Shown here piece after piece: positions 56,489-64,000 of a stretch of DNA of 64,000 nt. Positions within the stretch are counted from its first letter, which is position 1. Each line of letters begins with the position of its first letter. A program made the translations under genes and the position numbers. The notes under the pieces are model-generated. The model ran no database searches. It saw only the letters and a program-made list of their open reading frames with translations, and was not told the origin of the DNA. The DNA is from Pedobacter sp. Leaf170 (GTDB lineage: Bacteria; Bacteroidota; Bacteroidia; Sphingobacteriales; Sphingobacteriaceae): assembly GCF_920984665.1 (NCBI RefSeq), contig NZ_CAKLBP010000001.1, forward strand, positions 88,848-152,847. Direction: 5' to 3'.

Positions 56489-57997
56489 ATGTCACCAACC
56501 ATTCTTCTATGCTTCCTAATTGGCTACTTTTTACTGCTGATTATTATTTCATTCGTTACTTCAAAAGATTCATCAGACAATAATTCGTTTTTCGTTGCCA
56601 ACAGAAATTCTAAATGGTATTTAGTGGCTTTTGGAATGATTGGAACGGCGCTTTCTGGCGTAACTTTTATTTCCGTACCTGGCGAAGTTGGTGCTCCTGC
56701 TGGTAATCAGTTTCAATATTTTCAGTTTGTTTTAGGTAACGCAGTCGGTTTCATCATCATTTGTACGGTTTTATTACCACTATACTATCGGATGAAATTA
56801 ACATCCATTTACAGCTACATCGAACAACGTTTAGGGCATTACAGTTATAAAACCGCCGCATCAATATTTCTGCTAAGTCGTACGCTTGGCTCGGCAACCA
56901 GATTATACCTTGTAGTAATTGTTTTACAGCGATTTATATTTGATAATTATGGCATTCCGTTTTGGTTAACCGTGTTAATTTCGCTTGCATTAATTTGGTC
57001 ATATACCTTTAAAGGCGGCTTAAAAACCATTATCATCACCGATACCTTACAAACATTCTTTCTTGTTTTATCAGTATTTTTAACCATCTATTTTATTTGT
57101 AATAGTTTAGATTACAGCATTCCGCAAGCTTTTGAAACCGTTAAAAACAGCAGCTATTCCAAAATTTTCTTTTTGGATGATTTCTTAACGAACAAGTTTT
57201 ATTTCAGTAAACAGTTTATTGGCGGGATTTTCGTAACCATCGCTATGACTGGCTTAGACCAGGATTTGATGCAGAAAAACTTAAGTATGGGCACCATCAA
57301 AGAAGCTCAGAAAAACATGTTTACCTTTACCGGAGTTTTTGTAATCCTCAATGTATTTTTCTTAAGCGTTGGTGCATTGTTATACATTTATGCAGCTAAA
57401 AATGGTATTGATATTCCTTTAGATCACATCACGGGAAAACCAAGAACAGATTTGCTATTCCCCGAAATTGCACTGAATAACTTAGGTGCTTTACCCGCAA
57501 TTATATTTATGTTGGGCTTAACCGCAGCCACATTTGCCACAACAGATTCTGCTTTAACAGCGCTAACCACATCTTTTTGTGTAGATTTTTTAGACATGGC
57601 AAAAGCTGATAAAATGAATGCAAAAGATGCTGTAAAAAAACGCCATACTGTTCATATTGCTTTTTCAATTTTAATGTTCCTGGTAATTATTGTGATAAAT
57701 GCATTGAATAGTTCATCGGTGGTAAGTTTAATTTTTACTATTGCATCTTACACATACGGACCGCTTTTAGGCCTCTATAGTTTTGGATTGTTTGTAAAAA
57801 AACGAGGTTTACACGATAAATTAGTGCCGATAGTTTGCATTTTATCGCCTTTTTTATGTTACTTGCTTTCGAGCTATTCCAAAGAAATTTTCGGCGGATA
57901 TGTGTTTAGTGTTGAGCTTATTTTAATTAATGGTTTAATCACATTTATAGGTTTGCTCTTCATCAGCAAAAAAACTGATGCGCAAACAAAATTTTAA
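56489..57997 (+). CDS. Sodium:solute symporter (SSS family)
   Basis: Membrane protein of 502 residues with 13 or so helices. FVANRNSKWYLVAFGMIGTA and SGVTFISVPGEVG are the family's helix-1 to helix-2 segment, and AMTGLDQDLMQKNLSMGTIK is the diagnostic block after helix 6. It takes up an organic solute with sodium; the substrate (sugar, proline or sialic acid type) cannot be told. The next gene is 17 bp away, so they may be co-transcribed. Confidence 0.88.
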   Translation: MSPTILLCFLIGYFLLLIIISFVTSKDSSDNNSFFVANRNSKWYLVAFGMIGTALSGVTFISVPGEVGAPAGNQFQYFQFVLGNAVGFIIICTVLLPLYYRMKLTSIYSYIEQRLGHYSYKTAASIFLLSRTLGSATRLYLVVIVLQRFIFDNYGIPFWLTVLISLALIWSYTFKGGLKTIIITDTLQTFFLVLSVFLTIYFICNSLDYSIPQAFETVKNSSYSKIFFLDDFLTNKFYFSKQFIGGIFVTIAMTGLDQDLMQKNLSMGTIKEAQKNMFTFTGVFVILNVFFLSVGALLYIYAAKNGIDIPLDHITGKPRTDLLFPEIALNNLGALPAIIFMLGLTAATFATTDSALTALTTSFCVDFLDMAKADKMNAKDAVKKRHTVHIAFSILMFLVIIVINALNSSSVVSLIFTIASYTYGPLLGLYSFGLFVKKRGLHDKLVPIVCILSPFLCYLLSSYSKEIFGGYVFSVELILINGLITFIGLLFISKKTDAQTKF

Positions 57998-58014
57998 TAT
58001 TAGAATACTTTTAT

Positions 58015-58722
58015 ATGACGAGTGAAGAAAAAATTAGGAGTGCTTTTGAAAATAAAGATTGGCAGGAAATTAAAGTAACAGATTCTTGGCAGATTTTTAA
58101 AATAATGGCCGAATTTGTAGATGGTTTTGAAAAACTAGCCAAAATAGGTCCATGTGTTACCATTTACGGTTCTGCACGTACAGCAGAAACAAACAGATAT
58201 TACCAACTTGCAGAGCAATGCGGCAAATTATTAACCGACCGTGGTTATGGCGTTATTACAGGCGGTGGTCCGGGTATTATGGAAGCCGGTAATAAAGGTG
58301 CACATACAAATGGAGGTAAATCAGTTGGTTTAAACATAGAGTTGCCATTTGAGCAATTTCACAATAAATATATCGACCACAACAAATTATTAGAGTTTGA
58401 TTATTTCTTTGTGCGTAAAGTAATGTTTATGAAATACAGTCAGGGTTTTATTGTTTTACCTGGAGGTTTTGGCACAATGGACGAACTTTTTGAAGCTTTA
58501 ACTTTGATTCAAACCGGCAAAATTGCCCGTTTCCCTATTGTATTAATTGGCAAAGATTATTGGGGCGGTTTGATTGATTGGTTGAAAAACACCATGTTAC
58601 TAAAAGAACACAATATCCACGAAGAAGATTTAAATCTTTTCCGCTTGGTTGATACTGCTGAAGAGGCTGCTGAACATATCTTCAGATTCTACGATAAGTA
58701 TGTATTAAAACCTAATTTTTAA
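58015..58722 (+). CDS. LOG-family protein (TIGR00730)
   Basis: Rossmann-fold protein of 235 residues. Motifs GGGPGIMEAGNKGA and PGGFGTMDELFEALTLIQTG are the signature of the Lonely-Guy family, which hydrolyse nucleoside-monophosphate glycosidic bonds in cytokinin-type phosphoribohydrolases. Bacterial copies act on AMP or remain unassigned. A terminator follows. Confidence 0.9.
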   Translation: MTSEEKIRSAFENKDWQEIKVTDSWQIFKIMAEFVDGFEKLAKIGPCVTIYGSARTAETNRYYQLAEQCGKLLTDRGYGVITGGGPGIMEAGNKGAHTNGGKSVGLNIELPFEQFHNKYIDHNKLLEFDYFFVRKVMFMKYSQGFIVLPGGFGTMDELFEALTLIQTGKIARFPIVLIGKDYWGGLIDWLKNTMLLKEHNIHEEDLNLFRLVDTAEEAAEHIFRFYDKYVLKPNF

Positions 58723-58823
58723 GTAGGATTGAGAGGATTTTCAAGATTTTTATAAAAATTCTATAATTAAGTGATTCAAAATTTAATCATTTCAAGTTAA
58801 TCCTTCAAAATTCAATTATAGGT

Positions 58824-58857
58824 AAAAAAGTGCTTGTTAACGCAAGCACTTTTTTTA
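58824..58857 (+). terminator. Rho-independent terminator after LOG gene
   Basis: Stem AAAAAAGTGCTTG (58824-58836) and CAAGCACTTTTTTT (58843-58856), short loop and T run. Confidence 0.85.
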
Positions 58858-58919
58858 TTTGCAAACATTATTTGTAACGATTGGTTTATTCGGGAGTCAA
58901 AAAGGTAAAGGCGATACAG

Positions 58920-59414
58920 ATGGAGAAAATATTAAATTGGAGAAAAGGATTATTTGATAGTAATTATCAGGTATACGAGCAAGCGTATTTAAAATTTTCG
59001 TTAAACTTTAGCTCATTTAAAAATACGGCTATTGCAACCACACAAAATGGAATTTACTTATTAAAAAGTGAAGGTTATTCTGTTCCGGAAACTAAAATTC
59101 TAAATAATAAAAACGAGGTTTTAGCTGTAATTCGTTATGATTGGATGGCTTTTAAGGCGAAGGTTTCCATTCCAACAGGTGAGCAATTTGACTGGAGTTT
59201 TCAGAATAGCTGGTTAAGCAGATGGAGCCTGAATAACCATCAGGATAAACAAATTATATTTAATTCGACAACAAATAGTGGATTAATTCATAGCAACGTT
59301 GATGACGATTTATTGATTTTTGCCGGGCTATTTATAAGAGAATATTATTCAAGGTTAATTTATGCTTTGGTTCTCTTCGTAATATTTATGTCGACGGTAA
59401 GGAGTATTTTTTAA
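58920..59414 (+). CDS. Hypothetical protein, 164 residues
   Basis: Not recognised. Starts MEKILNWRKGLFDSNYQVYE; a beta-rich middle (FKNTAIATTQNGIYLLKSEG, VIRYDWMAFKAKVSIPTGE) and a C-terminal hydrophobic segment SRLIYALVLFVIFMSTVRS suggest a tail-anchored membrane protein. A TTG at 58881 would add 13 residues; the ATG is preferred. Confidence 0.6.
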   Translation: MEKILNWRKGLFDSNYQVYEQAYLKFSLNFSSFKNTAIATTQNGIYLLKSEGYSVPETKILNNKNEVLAVIRYDWMAFKAKVSIPTGEQFDWSFQNSWLSRWSLNNHQDKQIIFNSTTNSGLIHSNVDDDLLIFAGLFIREYYSRLIYALVLFVIFMSTVRSIF

Positions 59415-59521
59415 GTTTACTAGTGTAAAATTTTGTTTCTAACTATTTTAATCCTTGTAATTTACAGTCAGGGATAAATAATATCGAAACATCAAGTTAA
59501 AAAAGTAAAGTATACAAACAA

Positions 59522-59571
59522 TAGATTGCTTTCCCGGGCATTAAGGATATACTGTTCCTCGCAATAACGAA
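59522..59571. repeat. Degenerate intergenic repeat, copy B
   Basis: Starts AGATTGCTTTCCCG, ends TCCTCGCAATAACGA. In reverse complement it reads TCGTTATTGCGAGGA ... AAAGCAATCT, a good match to the conserved ends of a common palindromic repeat. See copy A at 54503. Confidence 0.55.
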
Positions 59572-59575
59572 TAAT

Positions 59576-59920
59576 CTATCCCAAAATTTCTTTAATTCGT
59601 TCTGTTGGCCTTGCAACAACAGCTTTATCCGCGGAAACTATAATTGGTCTTTCAATTAAAACTGGATTTTTGACCATTGCTTCAATCCATTCAGCATCGC
59701 TTAAGCTTTTACCTTTATAATTTTCGATAAAAATCTGCTCGCTTTTACGAATTAAGTCTAAAGGCTTAATATTCAGCTTTGCTATTAATTCTTCGAGCTT
59801 CGCTTTATTTGGCGGCGTTTCCAAATAATAAACAATTTCAAACGGCTTTCCGCTGGCTTCTAACATTTGTAAAGCCTGGCGGCTTTTTGTACACCTGTTA
59901 TTATGATAAATTTGAATCAT
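59576..59920 (-). CDS. ArsC/Spx-family arsenate reductase-like protein
   Basis: Thioredoxin-fold protein of 114 residues. The active-site Cys is in YHNNRCTKSRQALQ, and the Arg in RPIIVSADKAVVARPTERI is kept. YfgD-type. Arsenate reduction using glutaredoxin is the family role; no other ars genes are near, so a general redox role is equally possible. It starts 6 bp downstream of the DUF502 gene on the same strand, so both may be one operon. Confidence 0.88.
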   Translation of the reverse strand: MIQIYHNNRCTKSRQALQMLEASGKPFEIVYYLETPPNKAKLEELIAKLNIKPLDLIRKSEQIFIENYKGKSLSDAEWIEAMVKNPVLIERPIIVSADKAVVARPTERIKEILG

Positions 59921-59926
59921 TTTATT

Positions 59927-60517
59927 TTATAAACCACTAACGCCACCGCTTACTACAAGTTTCATTGCATCAGCCGCTGTCATATTCAAATCTTTAACTT
60001 TATCTCGTTTTACGATACATAATTGTCCGGCAAAGGAATAAGAAAGCGGAAAATAGACCGCAACTTCATCAACTAGGTTTAGTTTTTTTAAATCGTTCTG
60101 TGTTAAAAAACCAATTTTTTTCAGGTTCCCTTCTACTTCCACAATTACCGGATGGTTAAATTTCTTTTCATCACCCACAAAAGCTTCGGTTAAATCTTTT
60201 ATCGAAGAATAAATAAAATTAAGCAGCGGTAAACGATGCATCATTCTATGAAACCAATTGTACATTGGTTCGGTAACTAAATTGGTTACAAAAATTCCGG
60301 CAAGTAAAATAATGGTTAAAACGGTTAGTAAACCCAACCCTGGTATGTTTCTACTTTCGCCCGTTTGCGGGTTTACACCTAAAATATTATTAACATTCAA
60401 CCAGCTATCTACAGTGGTAACTGCCCAAATTACGATGAAAATACTCACTGCAATGGGCACAACAATTAACAAACCTTTAATCAAATAGTTTATAATAGCT
60501 TTCCCTACTTTATTCAT
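59927..60517 (-). CDS. DUF502-family inner membrane protein
   Basis: Protein of 196 residues with two membrane helices (IINYLIKGLLIVVPIAVSIF and LLTVLTIILLAGIFVTNLV), followed by a soluble domain with TEPMYNWFHRMMHRLPLLNF and YSSIKDLTEAF and SGGVSGL at the end. DUF502 proteins are widespread with no agreed function. Probably co-transcribed with the ArsC-like gene. Confidence 0.85.
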   Translation of the reverse strand: MNKVGKAIINYLIKGLLIVVPIAVSIFIVIWAVTTVDSWLNVNNILGVNPQTGESRNIPGLGLLTVLTIILLAGIFVTNLVTEPMYNWFHRMMHRLPLLNFIYSSIKDLTEAFVGDEKKFNHPVIVEVEGNLKKIGFLTQNDLKKLNLVDEVAVYFPLSYSFAGQLCIVKRDKVKDLNMTAADAMKLVVSGGVSGL

Positions 60518-60547
60518 GCTACAAATTTATTTAAAATTCTTTAAATA

Positions 60548-60669
60548 GTTCATTTGTCATTAGTTCATTGGTTAGCTTGATTTATAATCTGCATCCAGCC
60601 CAATGAAAAATGAATGAATGAACAATCAGCATCACGCCCAATGAACTATGAGAACAATGACAAATGAAC
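60548..60669. repeat. Long imperfect inverted repeat flanking intergenic core
   Basis: GTTCATTTGTCATTAGTTCA (60548 on) and, inverted at 60638-60669, CCAATGAACTATGAGAACAA then TGACAAATGAAC. The arms match except for an 8-base insertion in the second. TTCATTAG/CAATGAA motifs recur in the interior (60598-60622) and at about 56321-56350 near recR, so this is a repeat family. A hairpin RNA or a remnant mini-element is possible. Confidence 0.6.
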
Positions 60670-60680
60670 GAATAAACCAA

Positions 60681-63140
60681 TTATTCATAAAAATATACTC
60701 TTTTTACTCTTTGAGAAATATTTGTTAAAATTTCATAAGGGATTGTGTTTGTATCTTTTGCAAGTTGCATTATTGAATGCTCTTTATCGAAAACAATAGC
60801 CTCATCACCAGGCTTTACATCTATTCCGGTAACATCAAGCATTGTCATATCCATACAAATAGAACCAATTGTTGGCACCAACTTATCGTTAATAATCATT
60901 TTCCCGACACCGTTGCCGAAGGCTCTGCTATATCCATCGGCATAGCCAATTTTTACTGTAGCAATTTTCCCGCCCTCGGGCATTACACCTCGCCTGCTGT
61001 AACCTACGGTTTCGCCTGCATCAAGTGTTTTTATCTGCGTAACAGTTGTTTTTAGAACCATTACCGTTTTCAAACCTTTGTTATGTTGCAAAGCAGCATC
61101 AAAACCATATAAGCCGATACCCAAGCGCACCATATCCATTTGTGCCTCGGACCAACGGCTAATGCCAGATGTATTTGAAATATGAAGTAGAGGTTTGTAG
61201 CCTAAAGCATTTATTAATTTTTGTGCAATCAGATTGAACTTATCAATCTGTTGTTGTGTAAAACCATCATGTTCGGCCTCGCTGCTGGCTACGAGATGAG
61301 AAAATATACTTTGAACACTTATTTTGTTAGAATCTTTAAGGATATCACTTAACTCTTCAATTTCGATTGCATCAAATCCTAACCTATGCATTCCACTATC
61401 AATTTTTAAGTGAATTGGGTAATTGAGTTCAGTACCCGAAAGGGCATTCAAAAAGCTGTTTAGTATATCAAGACTATAAATTTCCGGTTCAAGGTTATGT
61501 TTAATAATGGCATCAAAAGCAGAAACTTCCGGACTCATAACCATAATTGGCAAGGTTATTCCGGCTTTTCGCAAAGCGATGCCTTCATCGGCATAAGCAA
61601 CTGCCAAATAATCCACCTTGTGAAATTGAAGAAGATTTGCAATTTCAAAACTTCCACTACCATAAGAAAAAGCCTTAACCATAGCCATAATTTTAACGCC
61701 TGGTTTTATTTTAGATCGATAAAACTGCAAATTATCAACCATCGCGTTCAAATCTATTTCTAAAACCGTATCGTGTATTTTTTGTGTAAGCAATTTGCTA
61801 ATTCTGCCGAATTCAAATCGCCTCGCTCCTTTTACTAAAATGGTTTCGTGGCTGAATTGCAGGCTTGGGAAAGCCTCAATAAAGACATCAGTATCTTCAA
61901 AAAATTGAGTTTCAAATTTAAAAATTTCAGCATATTTACTAATGTGCGAACCAATTCCAATTAAACGGTTAACCTTCTTTTGCAAAAGTAAATCTGCAAT
62001 TTCAGTATATAAATCGAGGTCGGCTTTGCCTGTTTCAAATAATTCAGATAGAATTACTGTTTTTTTGGGATGTTGATTCTGCTGGTTTAAAAAATCGAGG
62101 GCAATCACCAATGAGGAAATATCAGCGCTGTAAGAATCATCAATTATAGAACATTGGTTAATGCCGTTTTTAAGCTCCAAACGCATACTAACGTGGCTCA
62201 GCTTTTCTAATTTAAAATCAGCTTGCTCTGCGGTGTAACCCAAAGCGAGTAAAGTTGCCCAACAAATTATTCCATTTTCTATTGAGGCTTTATCCCGAAA
62301 GGGTAAAACACATTCAATTTCACGATCATTGAAAATCGCCTTTAAATAAGAAGTTTCATCAACTTGTTCTACAGAGATTATTCTTAAATCTGCTGCTTGA
62401 TTATTGCTCCAGCTAAATTTTGTTTTTCCAGGTAAATCCGTAAATTTTACCTCCCCTACATAGTCAGGAGAATAAATAAGTAATTCAGCATTCTTAAATA
62501 GCTTTAGCTTTTCTATTAGTTTTTCTTCTTTTGATGCAAAACCTTCAGCATGCGCTTCGCCAATATTGGTTAAAATACCAATATCTGGCTTAATAATTTT
62601 GGCAAGATTTTCCATTTCATTTACAGCAGAAATACCTGCTTCAAAAATGCCTAATGTATTTTGCGCATCAATTTGACAAACTGAAAGTGGTACACCAATT
62701 TGTGAATTATAACTTTTAGGGCTGCGAACAATATTATAATCGGCAGCCAAAAGCTGGTACAACCATTCTTTTACAATCGTTTTTCCGTTACTTCCGGTAA
62801 TGCCTATAGTGGTTAAATCAAAATGATTACGATGAACGGCAGCCAAGTTCTGCAACGCGACCAAAACATCTGTAACTATAATAAAATTGCAATCAGGATA
62901 CTGATTTATGTATTTTTCATCACTAATTACAAAGTTCGTAATTCTTTTATTACGAGCATCTTTTATAAACTCATGTCCATCCCTATGGGATTGAAGTGCG
63001 AAAAAAAGCGAATTTTCGGGAATTAGAACTGACCTGCTATCTGTAACCAAATACTGTATAATAGATTTATCATCAAAAATTCTTGCATCGGCACTTAATA
63101 TTTCTACAATGTTTGAAATGGTATATATCGGATTTAGCAT
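60681..63140 (-). CDS. murF-alr: Bifunctional MurF / alanine racemase
   Basis: Fusion of 819 residues. The N-terminal half is UDP-MurNAc-tripeptide:D-Ala-D-Ala ligase with ATP-binding TTIGITGSNGKTIVKEW near residue 115. The C-terminal half is an Alr-type PLP racemase: cofactor Lys489 in MVKAFSYGSG and the conserved block KIGYADGYSRAFGNG near residue 735. The fusion couples production of D-Ala with its ligation in peptidoglycan precursor synthesis. Fusions of this type are common in Bacteroidota. Divergent from recX. Confidence 0.93.
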   Translation of the reverse strand: MLNPIYTISNIVEILSADARIFDDKSIIQYLVTDSRSVLIPENSLFFALQSHRDGHEFIKDARNKRITNFVISDEKYINQYPDCNFIIVTDVLVALQNLAAVHRNHFDLTTIGITGSNGKTIVKEWLYQLLAADYNIVRSPKSYNSQIGVPLSVCQIDAQNTLGIFEAGISAVNEMENLAKIIKPDIGILTNIGEAHAEGFASKEEKLIEKLKLFKNAELLIYSPDYVGEVKFTDLPGKTKFSWSNNQAADLRIISVEQVDETSYLKAIFNDREIECVLPFRDKASIENGIICWATLLALGYTAEQADFKLEKLSHVSMRLELKNGINQCSIIDDSYSADISSLVIALDFLNQQNQHPKKTVILSELFETGKADLDLYTEIADLLLQKKVNRLIGIGSHISKYAEIFKFETQFFEDTDVFIEAFPSLQFSHETILVKGARRFEFGRISKLLTQKIHDTVLEIDLNAMVDNLQFYRSKIKPGVKIMAMVKAFSYGSGSFEIANLLQFHKVDYLAVAYADEGIALRKAGITLPIMVMSPEVSAFDAIIKHNLEPEIYSLDILNSFLNALSGTELNYPIHLKIDSGMHRLGFDAIEIEELSDILKDSNKISVQSIFSHLVASSEAEHDGFTQQQIDKFNLIAQKLINALGYKPLLHISNTSGISRWSEAQMDMVRLGIGLYGFDAALQHNKGLKTVMVLKTTVTQIKTLDAGETVGYSRRGVMPEGGKIATVKIGYADGYSRAFGNGVGKMIINDKLVPTIGSICMDMTMLDVTGIDVKPGDEAIVFDKEHSIMQLAKDTNTIPYEILTNISQRVKRVYFYE

Positions 63141-63200
63141 GGTCTATATTTAAAAAAATATGGTAATCGTTTTTATTTTTACGAATTTCAGTAAATAATT

Positions 63201-63689
63201 ATGAAAAGCGATAAAAGAGAAGGCGCAATTTTAGATAAAAAGCAGGCTTTAGCAAAAGCTGAAAATTTCTGTGTTTATCAGGAACGTTCTCAAAAAGAAG
63301 TACGATACAAATTAGTAGAATGGGGACTACGCGGAGATGAACTCGAAGAAATTTTATCAGACTTAATTGTTAATAATTTTATTAACGAAGAGCGTTTTGC
63401 TAAACAATACACATCGGGCAAATTCAATATTAAAAAATGGGGAAGAATAAAAATTAAGCAAGGTTTAAAATTAAAAGGCGTGCCTGATAGAATTTTACAA
63501 AAAGCATTGTATAGTATGGATGATGATGATTACATGCAGACTTTAGAAAATTTAGCACAAAAAAAGGCCGCTACGCTAAATGAATCTAACCCGTTAAAAC
63601 GGAAAATTAAGCTAATGACCTACCTACAAGGAAGAGGATTTGAAAATGATTTAATTTTACTAGCGCTGAAAGCCAGCAATTTAAACTAA
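63201..63689 (+). CDS. recX: RecX-family RecA regulator
   Basis: Protein of 162 residues built of tandem three-helix repeats. ERSQKEVRYKLVEWGLRGDE, NNFINEERFAKQYTSGK and WGRIKIKQGLKLKGVPDRIL are RecX hallmarks. RecX binds RecA filaments and modulates recombination and SOS activity. It stands next to the two tRNA genes. Confidence 0.9.
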   Translation: MKSDKREGAILDKKQALAKAENFCVYQERSQKEVRYKLVEWGLRGDELEEILSDLIVNNFINEERFAKQYTSGKFNIKKWGRIKIKQGLKLKGVPDRILQKALYSMDDDDYMQTLENLAQKKAATLNESNPLKRKIKLMTYLQGRGFENDLILLALKASNLN

Positions 63690-63715
63690 ATATTAAATTT
63701 TTAATAAAAAATCTC

Positions 63716-63745
63716 TTGACAGAAATATAAATCTCTCTATATTTG
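63716..63745 (+). promoter_or_regulatory. Bacteroidota-type promoter for the tRNA genes
   Basis: TTGAC at 63716-63720 and TATATTTG (matching the phylum consensus TAnnTTTG for the -7 box) at 63738-63745, 17 bp apart. The start site would lie about 63751, some 30 bases before tRNA-Gly. Confidence 0.7.
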
Positions 63746-63782
63746 CATCACCAAAACGAAACAGCATATCAGTTTTGTTAAT

Positions 63783-63855
<73 letters not shown>

Positions 63856-63857
63856 CT

Positions 63858-63886
63858 AAATGCCTTCTTACCAGGAGGCATTTATT
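63858..63886 (+). terminator. Hairpin between tRNA genes, possible terminator
   Basis: Stem AAATGCCT (63858-63865) and AGGCATTT (63876-63883) with a 10-base loop and a T-rich tail. It may end tRNA-Gly transcription or be a processing stem in a dicistronic transcript. Confidence 0.55.
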
Positions 63887-63904
63887 TTAAAAGGTTAATC
63901 GCCT

Positions 63905-63988
63905 GCTCGGGTGGTGGAACTGGTAGACACGCAGGACTTAAAATCCTGTGCTTTCAAAGGCGTGCGGGTTCGATTCCCGCCCCGAGTA
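63905..63988 (+). tRNA. tRNA-Leu(UAA)
   Basis: 84-nt class II tRNA. Acceptor GCTCGGG/CCCGAGT, anticodon stem CAGGA/TCCTG with loop CTTAAAA (anticodon TAA), a variable arm TGCTTTCAAAGGCGT, T arm GCGGG/CCCGC with TTCGATT, discriminator A. No CCA encoded. Confidence 0.93.
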
Positions 63989-64000
63989 CTTCAAAAAAAA

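Overview
The window looks like a chromosomal stretch from a member of the Bacteroidota, most likely Sphingobacteriaceae close to Pedobacter. The reasons are a SusC/SusD pair, a GH95 fucosidase, LytTR and LytS-type regulators, a fused MurF-alanine racemase, a tRNA-Gly that lacks an encoded CCA and has a TAnnTTTG-type promoter, generally AT-rich DNA, and dispersed intergenic repeats typical of this phylum. The genus is inference; there is no rRNA here.

Region 1 (1-8066) carries a mutagenic-repair cassette (imuA, imuB, dnaE2) plus a GDSL esterase and a Tat-type short-chain dehydrogenase. It ends in the displaced 3' half of a tRNA-Met(CAT) gene followed by that tRNA's terminator. This is the scar expected when an integrative element inserts into a tRNA gene, so positions 1 to about 8020 are probably the distal end of such an element. 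Region 2 (8067-16600) holds a possible structured RNA, a 35-residue ORF, a secreted methyltransferase, a zinc-free alcohol-dehydrogenase-family enzyme, a secreted nuclease, an MFS carrier, a histidine kinase and a VOC protein.

Region 3 (16616-24922) is an ergothioneine locus. A tight minus-strand operon runs flavin disulfide reductase, EgtV-like ATPase, EgtU-like permease fused to a binding protein, egtB, egtD; a convergent PLP enzyme is a candidate EgtE. The EgtU-like gene has an in-frame ochre codon at codon 50, and its binding domain reads as circularly permuted.

Region 4 (25341-42148) contains a DHA2-type MFS pump, small hypotheticals, a fucosidase with a divergent AraC regulator, a SusC/SusD pair, a YeiH-family carrier, a methyltransferase, a FUSC protein and a previously unlisted 50-residue membrane peptide. 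Region 5 (42251-52004) starts with a LytS/LytTR two-component pair and then a complete grasp-with-spasm RiPP locus: two Cys/Thr/Ser-rich precursors sharing one leader, an attenuator-like terminator, an ATP-grasp ligase, a 53-residue linker gene overlapping the next start, a SPASM-only maturase, a C39 peptidase-ABC exporter and a HlyD adaptor. A receiver-only regulator is convergent with it.

Region 6 (52300-64000) is mainly housekeeping: PIF1/RecD-like helicase with HRDC domain, SDR, recR, a sodium:solute symporter, a LOG-family protein, an ArsC-like protein, a DUF502 protein, murF-alr, recX, tRNA-Gly(GCC) and tRNA-Leu(UAA), with dispersed repeats in the gaps.
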